Source: Mytilus edulis (lineage: Eukaryota; Mollusca; Bivalvia; Mytilida; Mytilidae). From it: 64,000 nucleotides of DNA. Shown here piece by piece: positions 24,078 to 36,884 of this stretch (its first letter is position 1; each line of letters starts with the position of its first letter). The stretch is from assembly GCF_963676685.1 (NCBI RefSeq), contig NC_092350.1, forward strand, positions 62,737,674-62,801,673, in the 5' to 3' direction. The translations under genes were made by a program, and so were the position numbers. Below the pieces are notes generated by a model. It made no database searches, was not told where the DNA came from, and saw only the letters and a program-made list of their open reading frames with translations.

Positions 24078-24083
24078 CATTGT
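24078..24083. repeat. Polinton target-site duplication, right
   Basis: CATTGT, identical to 15568-15573. Confidence 0.9.
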
Positions 24084-24098
24084 ATTCAATATTCTCAT

Positions 24099-24680
24099 AA
24101 AGGAATGGTTCAGTAAGACCCATTTTTGTCCCCAAAATATAGCAGTTTTAAAAAATTGTGGAAATGTTATCTTTAATCTATTTATTGGAAAGTAGAATGC
24201 TTCTGCTACATAAATATGGGCTGTTTTTGATAATACAATCAACATATATCGGGTACTAGCATCAATAAGTCATGCTAAATTACCGAAATCTTCACAATTT
24301 TATCATTTAGTTAAATTTTAGACGGTTTCTGTCTTAAATGAAAGTGGCCGCTTTCGTGTTTATTCATAGTATTGAAATGTGAGTTGTATTTGATAATAAT
24401 ACATAATATATATAAAGGTTGGGGATGAACACGGATGCGGCCACTTTCATTTTTGATAAAAACCATCTGCAAAGTGACGTTTTTTGGCATAGTTGAAATA
24501 TTTTCATATTTAAGCTCGAATCGGAGCGTTTTTGATGACTAAATCAGTTAATATCTTACACACAAACTAATCGAATCAATTGAAATAGACACTGAAGTGT
24601 TTAAAAAGTGTTTAAAATCTTTTAATTTATGAACTTGAAATTTGAGGCCAAAAAAGGCCCTTACCGGACCTACTACTCCG
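24099..24680 (+). mobile_element. 580-bp MITE (AAAGGAGTAGGTCC family), copy 1
   Basis: It is collinear with 32147-32726 along its whole length ('ccccaaaatatagcagtttt', 'ctgctacataaatatgggct', 'gatgcggccactttc'). The termini here are eroded (AAAGGAATGG...GGTCAG-like). Its left end starts only about 15 bp after the Polinton target duplication. Confidence 0.8.
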
Positions 24681-25522
24681 TGATTGTTTTGTAAATTTGT
24701 ACAATATTACCTGTGTGCCTGCGTACTTGTATCCTAGGTCTTTACAGTAGAGCAGACACCTGTTGTTTTCAATTTCAGGGTGATCTTTCCCATTTAACAA
24801 ATAATAATGTGGTAACAGTCTGTTCAGTGAATCAGCAAAACATCCAACATAATCATGGCCGTCTACTCAAATGAAATTATAAAAGATATGACTTGCCTAA
24901 TTCAAATGAGACAACCTTCTATCTTTAATCAGAAAATAACATTTACCGTTTTCTTTTCGTGAAATATTTCGACAATTGCTATTTATCATGAGTGTTTATT
25001 AAAAATTCCAGTTTACATGACTATATCTGATTCATCATAAATTATTTCTCTGCAAGTCTCTAAAGTTTGTCGAACAAACAATGAACAATAATTATAGATC
25101 ATCGTTGATAATCTCAAAGAGGTTGATTTTCGCGCTTTCATCAAGAGCCGGGACGGCGAAATTGAGAAATGCAATCAGTTAAGATGACCAAAGATAATCT
25201 GTTTATCGCTATTTTACCTATAAAGTACATCATAGTATTAAAAACGGAACAAATTATTGCTAATAGTACTTTTGAAAACAAAAACTCACCAAAAACTTGT
25301 ACTGGACACTGTAAAGAAATGTTTACAAAATCTAAAATAATATGAACCTTTGTAAATTTTCGGATTCTGGTTCGTGTTGCTTAATCGTTACTTTTCTATG
25401 ATAATGTGTACTTTTGCTAATCTTTTAATTATTTTAGTTTTTGTCATGACATTTTCAGCTTATTCGTGTAATGACTTAAACCACCATACAATCGACGGAA
25501 TAACTGAGTTCGATAAAATTAA
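24681..25522. other. spacer, nothing recognised
   Basis: AT-rich, with no gene or repeat border visible. Confidence 0.35.
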
Positions 25523-25885
25523 GAAAGGAAATGCAAAATATGGCAAAGGGATAACAACCCGACCAGAAAGCAGATAACATGTGAAGGTCATCAATGGGTC
25601 TTCAACGCAGCTAAATAATCCCGATTCCGAAGGTGGTTCTCAGTTAGCATCTAAATAAAAAGTGCTTCAAGAATTTCAAATAATTTTATATGTTTTGAAG
25701 TTACTTCAAAACAAATAAATGAACTTAAATTAAAAAAAAAATTACTAAACACAAACAAAGACCAGAGGCCCCTGACTGAGGATAGGTGTTAAACACGACG
25801 GGGTTAAACATATTTTGTGCGAACTCAGTCCTCCCCCTATTCATGTAACACATGTAGAATTAAGAGGCACATAGCAATACGCACA
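25523..25885. repeat. dispersed repeat family A, copy 2
   Basis: Same direction and word order as 5968-6330. It carries extra A-rich sequence in the middle (near 25660-25740). Confidence 0.55.
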
Positions 25886-26211
25886 GTAAAACTTAGTTTA
25901 AAAGACGTCGCAGTCCGAAATTATATCACGTAGTAGTCCATCTGTCTACTTTGCCATTAATCATATAAGAATTTTGCTGTTGAAAAGGGCTATATTGACT
26001 GTTGCGCGTTAATTGTTGTCAGCTTTACTTTTTTTTCTTTTCAAGATGTTAATTAAACTAAAAGAAATTGGACACCTATGATGCTTCTGCTTGGATATAA
26101 CGTTATAAAGAGAGACAACTCATGCACGATAGGTTGACGCTACCCAAATTTTTACTAAGTGTAATGTTCATGGTAATAAGCATTGTGTAAATTTTTCATA
26201 ACATTAGGATT
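25886..26211. other. spacer, nothing recognised
   Basis: No coding or repeat signal is seen. Confidence 0.3.
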
Positions 26212-26610
26212 GATTGACGGTTGGTTGCTTAACGTCCAGTGGCAAATATTTCATGCATATTCAGGACGTGAACAAGTTCACAATAAATACAATAGGTAGG
26301 TTGATACAATAGAGGCCATCTGGGATGATGGTCGGGGAAATTTGGACTGCCACTGGAAAATGAGGGTATATTGGATAGGGACAGAAATTTTGCCTTGCAA
26401 CAGGCCACCTACAGACCACTCAAAGAGTTGTTGCAAGGATTCTTAACGTGCAAAGAGCTTGGCACTCTCCTTACACGAGGCATCGGATTTAACGTCCCCA
26501 ATTTGACAGGACGTGACTGCGAACATGATACATCCCTCACAGCCAAACAGACGCCCCACTTCGGCAAACGGTTTACTGCAGGTCGGAAGAAGACCAAGTG
26601 ACCAAATTTC
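26212..26610. repeat. SINE-like repeat D
   Basis: It starts with 'ttgcttaacgtccagtggca', a word that recurs near 10520 and, decayed, near 42215. The GC-richer body contains open frames on both strands (for example 26371-26601) that I read as repeat sequence, not genes. Confidence 0.45.
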
Positions 26611-26624
26611 TATTCCCCAGTCAC

Positions 26625-27010
26625 CTTTGGGGGCCATAACATTAGGTGGAGGCAAACTAAAGTTAGAAAATGGAAACAAAAAATGCAGCATATTTTCCAT
26701 GTGTAAACATTATAAGAGCATAACTATAGAACGGTAAAAGAAACACCACCGAAATTTAAAACTGGATCTGTGTTAGTGGTGTTAATCATTGTATATGTAA
26801 TATTCATAACATTTGCAATTGGCTGAGCAAATTAAAGTTACAGAATTGAAATTAAAACATCAGCTATTTTTTCGATTTGTAAAGGGCATAACTATAGAAA
26901 AATTAAAAAAGTGACACACCCAAATGCAAACCTTTTCTGTCTGTTGTGGTAATCAGTATTGTGTAAAGTTTAATAAAATTTGTTAGAGGCGAATTTAAGT
27001 CAGGACGTAC
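26625..27010. repeat. about 155-bp tandem monomers, array 1
   Basis: Units carry 'ataacattaggtggaggcaa', 'gggcataactatagaa' and 'caccaccgaaat', and recur two to three times. The same monomers form an array in RIC3 intron 3 (39840-40380). Confidence 0.55.
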
Positions 27011-27125
27011 AGCCGTGCAGATGTACAGACGTTTGAACGGTTGAACAGAAGAACAAAAGTAGAAACTTAATGGACCCTCTTCTATGGCAGGGGCAAAAAT
27101 AACAACGACAAGTTTTTGAGCGAAG

Positions 27126-27657
27126 TGTGACAGCGATATTTTCCTTTTTTATTTTATTTTGTAACAATTCAAACTTTATCTAAAAGCAAGATACCATTGT
27201 TCTCAAAATTGATAGCCTACACGTTAAGAAGTTTATCCATTTAATCCTAGCATTGTCTATTTCTTGTTATCGTATATATGTTTTTAATTGTATTATTCGT
27301 TTATAGCATTACGTGACAAATTTCATTATTACATGTAGTTATGATTAAGTAAGATTACGTAATACATTTTATATCGTTTCTATACGAATGGTCAGTTGGA
27401 TACCAGCGGTCAAGCTGTACGGACGCCGTGCATTTACTGTGACATTCATTGTGTTTAGTATAGAACATTTATTGAAATTACCATTTGTTTTGTCTTCGGA
27501 ATATTTACCGTTGAACTTTAATGTAATTAATGTATTGCACTATTGAAGAAGGTGTATATAAACCATCGTAAAGCTAAAGTTATTTTGTTTCATCAGTATC
27601 TAGTGACTTTTCCCCCGAATTCTGAATATAACAGGAACGACGAAAACCCTTGTTATA
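27126..27657 (+). repeat. 5' LTR
   Basis: It starts TGTGACAGCG and ends CTTGTTATA. It contains TATATAAACC about 100 bp before its end as a promoter candidate. It differs from the 3' LTR by a small number of substitutions and short indels. Confidence 0.85.
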
Positions 27658-27758
27658 AATTGGTGGAGGACCCGGGCAGTTTGCTTAGTTTCAAACTTAT
27701 TACACAAACTAAAGATCATACCTACGCTATACCATACCACTGTGCAGTGGATTAAAAA

Positions 27759-27963
27759 TTGAAACAAAAATTTAATAGGCGGTGTCCACCTGATCTTCGG
27801 AAGAACTACAATATGAACAATCAGCCATGTTTCGTAGAAAACGGTAATTATCCAATACGCTCGGATTTTCATTGTGTCACCAACTCAAATATCGATAAAA
27901 CAGTGAGATGTTTCCGCTGTGGACAAGCAGGACATTTTTTTTTTATAAACAATGTACAGAAAT
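27759..27963 (+). pseudogene. gag fragment with damaged zinc knuckle
   Basis: The open frame reads a basic start and ends with 'VRCFRCGQAGH', the first part of a retroviral-type CCHC knuckle. The last Cys is missing: the frame runs into a T-tract that encodes FFF. Nucleic-acid binding by Gag is the family role. Confidence 0.5.
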
Positions 27964-28066
27964 AAGAATAAAATCAAAGAAAAAGCTAAAAACTAAAAGC
28001 TTAATTGGAAAGACTTTCCATATTTATTCAGCGTAAAACGTGTGAAAATTTTTTCCTTTCTTCCAT

Positions 28067-28498
28067 TTGGACGATGCAGAATTTCGTAAAGCAACACTGG
28101 CAAATTCAATACATATCCAGGTAAATTTACTTCAAACGAGTCAAACCCAAATTTTGAAAGAAAAAGTGAAACTTGAATCAGTTGTTGATTTGATAAAAGA
28201 ACAATTGAAAGAAAATAGAAAATCGCTCAAACAGGAAATCGATTTTCTCAAGCAAGAAAACATAACATTAAAATCGAAGCTCCAGAAAACAATTTCAAAA
28301 AGTACAGAACTATCGCGAGAAATAGAAATTCGGAATCTTGAAAACGATAAAGTGGAGAGAATAATCAGAACGCTCTACACCAAAATAACAGGATTGGACG
28401 TATCAGAACTAGCAAACCAAAATAAGATAAAAGATTTAACCACTAGTTGCCTGAAATTAGAAACGGAAATAAACGCATTAAGACATAACTCTTGTGAC
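28067..28498 (+). CDS. coiled-coil ORF inside LTR element
   Basis: An open frame of up to 144 codons is rich in K, E, L, N and Q, with heptad-like leucine/isoleucine spacing throughout ('LKEKVKLESVVDLIKEQLKE', 'KQEIDFLKQENITLKSKLQ'). There is no ATG at its 5' edge, so it may be spliced or fused to the gag fragment. It is either a gag coiled coil or a captured host segment; I do not recognise it. Confidence 0.45.
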
Positions 28499-28637
28499 TG
28501 AAAAATTCCAAATCCATCGATGTCAAGGCCGATTCAAAACAAAGGACAAAATGTTAAACACGATCCATCCCGTGGAAGAAGAAGACAGTATTTTTATTAG
28601 ACTCTGGGACAGAGTCTTATTTCAGTTGGAGGGAATT

Positions 28638-29170
28638 TGTGACAGCGATATTTTCCTTTTTTATTTTATTTTGTAACAATTCAAACTTTATCTAAAAGCA
28701 AGACACCATTGTTCTCAAAATTGTTAGCCTACACGTTAACTTCATCCATTTTAATCCTAGCATTGTCTATTTCTTGTTATCGTATATATGTTTTAATTGT
28801 ATTATTCGTTTATAGCATTACGTGACAAATTTCATTATTACATGTAGTTATGATTAAGTAAGATTACGTAATACATTTAATATCGTTTCTATGCGAATAG
28901 TCAGTTGGATACCAGCGGTCAAGCTGTACGGACGCCGTGCATTTACAGTGACATTCATTGTGCTTAATATAGAACATTTATTGGAATTACCATTTGTTTT
29001 GTCTTTTCGGAATATTTACCGTTGAACTTTTATTGTAATTAATGTATTGCACTATTGAAGAAGTTGTATATAAACCATCGTACAGCTAAACTTAGTTTTG
29101 TTTCATCAGTATCTAGTGACTTTCCCCCCGAATTCTAAATATAACACGAACGACGAAAACCCCTGTTATA
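28638..29170 (+). repeat. 3' LTR
   Basis: Collinear with the 5' LTR, starting TGTGACAGCG and ending CCTGTTATA, then the target copy GAAG. Confidence 0.85.
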
Positions 29171-29174
29171 GAAG

Positions 29175-32146
29175 TATTAGTTATTATTGTTCAGTATACG
29201 TCTACCAAAAAAATCTGACATAACAATTAAACTTCTTTTTTGATGGTTTCTCCATGTCTGAAGACGCATAACTACAAGGAAAAACGATTCTGCAATATAA
29301 GGTGAACATCCAAAAAACAACAAACAAATATATTAGATGCTTTATAATAACTATTTACATTATTTCACCAAATATAAAGGGGTTTCTTGGATGCGCACAT
29401 ACTTACCTAACCTAATATACTTGTACTTAAAAGTTTATGAAAAACAATGACAATGAAGAAATGTTACAAGATATGTAAATTTTTTCATTGGTTGTTTCCA
29501 TGATAACTCGTTCAATGTGAAATTTGTTTTTATTTTTTGAATACCTTGTATGGTTTTTGGTGGGGTTTGTGTTTCTTGGTATTTACTTTTCTATGTTATG
29601 TCTTGTGTAATATTAATTATTTGTCTATTTAAGCCATGACGTTGTCAGTCTATTTTTGATCTATGGTATCATTCGCCCCTCTTTTGAACCGAAGTCTAGT
29701 TTGGACACAACTTTGAATACTAGTACTTAGTTCCTGCGTGTTTCCTTGATTTATATCTTATAAATGTTTTATTAGAAAATGAAGTTATGACCAGTATATG
29801 CGATTTTAACATATTTTGCCTTAATCTGGTAGTAAGTATTCTTCAAAATGACAAATGTAAAAGAAAATATTACCTTGAGTGGATTGACAGGAAACAGCAA
29901 CATCGACAAGCAAGCGATATGGGTGTACGTCATGGTTTTCTTTTCCACATTTGCAAGGTTAGAAACAAAGTCCATGTTTGAATTGGAAAAAAAACAGCGT
30001 TTTACACGAATTGAAAATAATGTTGAACTTTAAAACACTGTTTTCTCTATGTATATATATGACAACTGTTTATGATATTCAATTATTATTCTTTACAGAA
30101 TCAATAGCAGAATAACTATTAGGAAGTCATACAGAAAAAATGATAAATAATGCAGATTCTACTTTGACGTGCTTCTTTTGCTTTGAAAACAGACCCATGC
30201 TCTAAATCCAGGAGGATTTCTTTTTGATCGGTTATTCAGTTTTGTTAACTAAGAAGACGGATTATTCATTTTCTGCACTATTGAAGCAAGATTTTTCATT
30301 TCCATTAAAGCAATGGACTGATTATTTATTTTCACAACTATATTTATTATATTCGAAAACCTACAATGTTTAGATGATTTGTTTATTATAAATAGTACAT
30401 GTATAGTCGAATCATTATGTACCATTTAATCAGAATTAATCATCATCCTCGGCCCCAAGCGGAGCGAGGCAAAAAATTTTGTGAAGGGTTTTGGAGCCAC
30501 TGAAGGCCCAAGAAGCTATAGAACAAATGATGCAAAATCATGCTTTCTGGGTGTTCCTAAGACCCTTTCATTATCTGAAAATGAAAGTTTTGTTTTAATA
30601 ATTTTTGACAATATTTTGGTCTCAAAGCAAAATGTATAAATTCAGTGCAATACTTAAGTTTCTAGGGACAACATCAAAAGACCAATGTGCATGATACAGC
30701 AAAATTGGAATTCACATAGTTAAGTCTGTGGCTGCTGTTTTTTTTTAAACTCATGATCAAGTTCATTACAAAATTACTATATTGCAAAAGAAATTCAACA
30801 CTAACAGAATGAAATTGTTCATTTTTTCCTAAGACATGGATCATCTATTTGATTTTATTATCCATCAGTTGACAACAACACTTTAATTTAATTGTTTAAA
30901 ATACAATAAAAACTTACCTTTTGAGTGAATATTTATTCAAAGATTAAAACAACCTATTATTTAGGTCTATCATAAACATTTACGGTCAACTCGACTTTTA
31001 GGAATCGATGAACCATGTCGTTTAAATTCTTGTTAATTTCATGTCTTCATATTAATATTGTTTATGATGTTATTATTATGTATATCACATTTGTTCGGTT
31101 ATTTATTATTTGTATGTAATGGAGAAGACGTTCTAAGTTGCAAAACTTGTGTCCAATCCTATTGTCAATGTTTTTGGACAATAAAATATGTTTAAACTAA
31201 ACTAACAGAAGGGCAATCAATGAACAAAAGACAAATAAATAAGAAACATTGATCCCCGAAAAATCAGGGCTACGTCTGAGGAAAACAGAACTTGCTTCTT
31301 GCAAGGCACTCGCTTTGAACACAATTTGATATCGAGAAAAGCGTTTGGTTTTGAAATTTCCTAAATGATGCATTTGTTGTTTGAAAACGCTGTGCTCCAA
31401 TCGGCTTTCCTCGGTAGAATCCGCTACTCTCCTTCTATATATGCCGAGTTGTGACGAATGCACTTTGCTCCACATGATAATTTCGTAGCATTCATACAAA
31501 CAGAAACATTTTAATTCAAATAACAAATTGCTGCCTTATTGAAAATATACATTATTGGTGAACTAACATGACAAAGCTGTGATTCTTTGAAAAAGAAAAA
31601 GGAATGAAAGTCTTATTTTCTGCACTTTTATACTCAGTTAACGGTATAGCATAAAAGTTACAGGTCACGTTTAAGTTTCTTATAGATGAAGGATTTTTAC
31701 TGGTGTTTTGGGTACTTTTTTTTTATGATTTCTGAATCAATTGACCCAGTCTTTAAAAAGTATATTTAATTAAGTTTTCGTACAGAAAATAGCTCAGAGT
31801 TTAAAACAAATACAACAAGGATCGGATTCCATCACCAGTTATAAGTTATTTCTTCATCTTTGAATGAATAGCACAGTCAAAAACATGATGAGATAAAAAT
31901 TCACTATTACATAAGTATCAACATATTTAGATATAGAAGGAAATGTAACATTTAGGCGAACGCAGTACCATCAGAATTTTCATTCATAAAATGTTACAGT
32001 ATCTTATTATACGACAGACAGGACCTATGTTAAACAAAAATGGCAGAGAAAGACATGAACAAAATGAATTTTCTCCTTTAAACTAAACATAAAGAATAAT
32101 CACATATACGTAGGTCAATCTGAAAAAAAACTATTGCTTCTTAGTT
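29175..32146. other. gene-poor spacer
   Basis: Positions 29540-29690 are an inverse copy of repeat family B (11600-11830). A 109-codon frame on the minus strand (31197-31526) ends in a hydrophobic stretch (SYLFVFCSLIALLLV) but has no motif or splice context. I leave it uncalled. Nothing else is recognised. Confidence 0.4.
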
Positions 32147-32726
32147 AAAGGAGTAGGTCCAGTAAGACCCCATTTTGGCCCCAAAATATAGCAGTTTTAC
32201 AAAATTGTTAAAATGTAAACTTTTAGTCATTTATTGGATAGTAGAAAGGTTCTGCTACATAAATATGGGCTCTTTTTGACAATACAATGCACATATATTG
32301 AGAACTAGCACCCTTAACTCATGCTAAATTACTGAAATCTTCACAAATCCAGCATTTTAGTTAAATTTTAGACAGTTTCCGTGTAAACGAAAGTGGCATT
32401 CGTGTTCATCCAAAATATTGAAATGGAAGTTGTATTTGATGATAATACATAACATATATAAAGATTGAGGATGAACACAGATGCGGCCACTTTCGTTTTA
32501 GACAAAAACCATCTGAAAAGTGACATTTTTTCGCATATTTGGTAGATTTCTCATATTTGAGCCTGAATCGGATCGTTTTTAATGACTAAATAAGTTAAAA
32601 TCTTTCACATAAATTAATTGCATCATATGAAATAGACACTTAAGTGTTTAAAAAGTGGTCAAAATCTTTCGTCAGATGAAACTGAAATTTGAGGCCAAAA
32701 TCGGTCCTTACCGGACCTACTCCTTT
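32147..32726 (+). mobile_element. 580-bp MITE (AAAGGAGTAGGTCC family), copy 2
   Basis: The termini are perfect inverse copies apart from one base: AAAGGAGTAGGTCCAGTAAG at the left and CTTACCGGACCTACTCCTTT at the right. The interior is collinear with 24099-24680, including an inverted 'gcggccactttc' pair. It is non-coding. Confidence 0.85.
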
Positions 32727-34085
32727 ATATGAAACATTTTTTAATGGATAAAGATGGTAAAAACACTATGACTGAGCATGATTTGAAGCTGCTACATCCT
32801 AAATTATTTTCGAAATCATTAGTTTTTCTATTTGAATTGTTTCACACTAGTCATGTTGGGGCCCTTTATATCTTTCTGTTCAGTGTGGTTCCCTGTGGAA
32901 TGCCGTACTTTGACTTACAATATTATTGTTTACTTTTCACACATTGTGACTTGGATAAAGAGTTGTCTCAATGGCACTCATAAGAGGAGGATCTCATAAC
33001 ACATCTCATTTCTATCATGTTTTTTTTTTAAAACTTTTGTTCATTATGATTCCAGGTTTAATGTGATGTATGTACATTTTCACTGAACTGATATACATGT
33101 GTGTTTATGTGCCAGCTGAAGCCTCCTCTGGGTAGGGGATATTCTCACTGTGTTGAAGACCCATTGGTGACCTTGATCTGTGTTTTGTTCTCTGGTCAGA
33201 TTGTTCTCTCTTGGTAGCATATTCTCCACTTCCATTCTGAATTTTATTTCATTGTTATAACTGCCAAATAACAAATAATTATATACTAAAAACAATAATA
33301 ATGTCTTTGCTTTAGTATGATTAAAACAAGAAGCATGTTATTTTTTTCATTTTTATTTAACACATTACAATGTAATATCACAATAACATACTAGGATTTG
33401 TCATTGAAACAAAATACTTTGAAGAGTTTAAACATTAAATATCATCAATATTTGAGACATGAACTAACCACTAGGAAATTTTTGAGGTGGAAAAACTTAA
33501 AACCCTTTGTAGTTTTCACATATTAAGTAACATTCAAGAAAAAAAAGAGCAATACTTGTATTAACTGTATGATAAATAGTTTACAAAATTTGGTGAGTTT
33601 ATAGATAATATAGAATACAGAAAAAAATTTAAGGAAAAAAAAACAGTAACATGCATTTGTACATGGATGGGTTTTTTCTGGATTTTCATTTATATTATTC
33701 ATGGAAGTATGAGTGTTTAATAAATTCTTGGAACAATTTTTAATCACCAATAATTGGTATAGATTTTCACCAAATCAAGAAATTTTGAAATCTAACTGAA
33801 ATTTGCAGTATAAACTACCTTTAAGATGAAGCAAATTAAAGTATTCAAGGGTCATGTGGGCTTTCAACAATTTATATATTACAATTTTTTATATGATAAA
33901 AAATATTGTAAGTATAGAAATTCAGAAATTATTTTCTTTGATGGGGAAAACAAACATATACTATCTTAAAAATAATTCTTCATTAACAAAACTGATAGTT
34001 ATCCAACAATTCAAAGTTATCGTCCTTCCCTACTCCAATATCACCCTGCTCTGTCGGTCTGTAATTCTCAAAACGAGACCAGGCA

Positions 34086-34154
34086 TTATCAGCGACGTCA
34101 CAATGTGAGAGGAGAAGTTATTAGCGACGTCACAATGCGAGAGGAGACGTTATC
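34086..34154. repeat. 32-bp direct repeat with CRE-like core
   Basis: Two units start at 34086 and 34118. Each holds AGCGACGTCACAATG.GAGA, with GACGTCAC resembling a CREB/ATF half-palindrome. A third TTATC follows. Confidence 0.75.
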
Positions 34155-34225
34155 AAGCTTGCCTTTTCATCAAGCGTAAAACTGTCTTGGGAAGAAAGAA
34201 AAGACCAGTAATAGAACGATAAAAA

Positions 34226-34384
34226 GATAATCTGGTTTTCTTCGTATAGATATCGTAAAATATCAACCGCTCGACACAATGTGAAACTTTTAAGCTCGTT
34301 CGCTGCACTCACTCGCCAACAAGGTTCAGATTGAGGCTCGCGGCTGATATTTTACGATATCAATGTGTAGAAAACCCGATAATC
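34226..34384. repeat. large palindrome, 46-bp arms
   Basis: The arms 34226-34271 and 34340-34384 pair through GATATCGTAAAATATCA and flanking 'ggttttct' blocks. The centre is GC-richer (gctcgttcgctgcactcac, gaggctcgcggc). Confidence 0.8.
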
Positions 34385-36884
34385 TATACTTATCAGCTTT
34401 ACATCTTTCAGATACCCGGGTGAACTTATCATTAAAGTTCCCCTTTGATCGTATTAAAGCATCTAGGTAAAGGAAATTGATAACTATAAACAAAGTTTTA
34501 AATTTTGATCCACATACATATTTCATATTATAAAATGAAAAACACTTTTCCAACTTTTCATCAAAATGAATAATATCAATCGACAAATATTCACTTGATT
34601 TTTAAAAGTTGATGTAAATGAGAGTATTAATTAGATGTAAACAAAACTGAACACATACAGAACAGTATACAATTATAAATTACTGTATTCCACAACTGAA
34701 CATTTTGTAAACTATAGAAACATTTATAGACAAAATGAAAAATGTAAAAAAAAAAATAGAAATAGAAATGGGTATTGCATGATTGTCAGAAATTCAACAA
34801 AAATATGTTTATGATCAAAGATGTAAAAATAAACCACACAATTGCATAGGTGTCGCTGTACTAAAGAAAACTTGAAGACATTGTTCTGGTGATCCCAGAT
34901 ACCCATGCCTAATTTTTCTCTGAAAACAGGATTCATCCAGAGAATTACAATGCAATAAAATAGATACATTTAAGGCAAGTTTCTATTTTTATCAATAAAA
35001 TCAGTAGTACATTGTACCAGATATGATGATTAAAGTTAAATGAGACAAAAATATATAACAATGATCTAAAGAGCATGTGTATCTCAACCTTGGTCTATGT
35101 GCATATTCAACAAAGAGACTCTCCAACATTGTTGACAATAGAATTCTTGACAAAAAAATCTATTTTGATGTTGTTGTATAGCTGAACAATTGTTTTGTTT
35201 AAATTCTCTCTATTATTTAAGTTTTTTGCTTAAAATACAAAAGAGGGTTAAAAAAAAATCCTCATTTAAAGTAATCCCTCCTATAAAGAGTGACAGTCTA
35301 CTAACCATGTTAGCATAATTTGTAAATTCACAATTTTTTTAGAATCCATATGCACTGTTGTACTATTGTCATGGAAAAGTGCAGTCATTAATCATGGTTT
35401 GATGTCTGCCAATCAGAATGCTAAATTTTTATAAATTATCTAATGTCATGAAATTGCACAGGAACATAAATGATTAGTATAAGTGTATGTTATTTTAGTG
35501 GCAAACCAAGGGAGGGGTTAGGAGTTTATGGGTTACACAGTTGAAACCCCCTGTTATAAACAATCACAGCATTTGAATAAGAACATATCATTTGGACCCC
35601 CCCCCCCCCCATTTTAAAAGAAGTGGCATATATCTGATATAAATCATGAGAATGTAAATACAAAACAGGCACTGTGTTGTGCTGAAATAAATACATACTA
35701 AACATGTACATATAATACGTAGGATAAAAAAAAAACATAAAGAAATATAAAAATGTACATATAAACAGAGATTCATGGATTTCTTTATAAATTAATATCA
35801 CAACACCCACATATATAAATACTTTATAAGGCCAAATAAAATATATCTGTGGTTCCAGTTACCCTAATTTCTAGTCTCATCAATTTTTATTAAGCACTGT
35901 TAAAGTCAGAATGTTGATCCCATACACTCAAGTGTGAGGGCTTTATATAATCAATGTCGTTAAAAACTTTCATCATCCATAGACTCAAGAAAAAAACATA
36001 AAATTAAAAAATCCCTACCAACCTAACCTATTTTTTATTACCTGTAACTGCAACCACACATACTATTTTTTGGCCTAATGTAAAAAAAAAAAGTAAAGCT
36101 ATCAGTTATATCAAAAACCACATTTATCACAATATCCTAGTACAAGTTTGTTCATGGTAACAGTCAACAAGGTCAAACTTAATGACAGAATGAATACAAA
36201 TTCTATGAACATACTAATTCTACAGTTAAAGCTAAATATTTGTAAACATAGAAAACAAGAGTTTGCCTAGGAAAACAAACAATGGAAGAATATATATGAT
36301 GTGTTCAAAATACAGAAGTAACATTTTAAATTATACCCATCTTAGTTAGTGTATGTTAAAACATTTATCATTTTATTCCCAATATAAATTACCAAAAATA
36401 TATGGTAAATGTACCAATTAAGGAATTATTCACAATACCATCCATATATATGCTTATTTCCATGAGATAAAACTCAAATCATGAAATACAAAAAAATAAC
36501 TTTGAATTTGGTCAGCAGTATCAAACTAAAAACAAATACAACAGATATGAAGGTACAACAATATTTAGACATATTATATGACATGTACAGTAATTTGCCA
36601 TTTTCAATTATAAAATGAAGAATTAGTCAAGACTTTTCATACAACATTTTTTTCTTAAAAAGAATTTAAGGGACACAGGCAAAAGTAGAAGGAAGGTAGC
36701 TAAATTCTTCATTTCATATATGTTTGGGCTTTAGTCACAAAATATGTATGTTATAAATATGGAATGGTTTCTTTTTGTTTTCATTTTCAATCAGTGTCAG
36801 CGCAAATCTAAAATAATAAATAAATGAATATTGCATCAATTAACAACCATTTCTGATTTAAACTTATGTGAAAAATGTAATGGG

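Larger units (their letters stand above)
27126..29170 (+). mobile_element. non-autonomous LTR retrotransposon, 2.05 kb
   Basis: Two direct LTRs of 532-533 bp flank about 980 bp. The element is bounded by a 4-bp duplication GAAG (27122-27125 and 29171-29174). A purine run (TTGGAGGGAA) precedes the 3' LTR, and ATTGGTGGAGGACCCGGG follows the 5' LTR where a primer-binding site belongs. The interior carries only gag-like pieces. Protease, RT, RNase H and integrase are absent, so it depends on another element for movement. Confidence 0.85.
32727..36884. other. spacer, possibly including the RIC3 3' UTR
   Basis: It is AT-rich and lacks firm genes. RIC3 reads leftward into this stretch, and minus-strand AATAAA signals occur, for example near 36373 and 33353. 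The 3' end cannot be placed. Positions 33100-33230 resemble the 'gaagacc.ttggtgacct' repeat also seen at 15135. It contains the tandem repeat at 34086 and the palindrome at 34226. Confidence 0.35.

Noticed and set aside
26371-26737. Several 60-85 codon frames on both strands
   Set aside because: They sit in a dispersed repeat shared with other sites, with no motif.
31197-31526. 109-codon minus-strand frame with hydrophobic end
   Set aside because: No domain, splice context or promoter supports it; a chance frame is likely in 64 kb.
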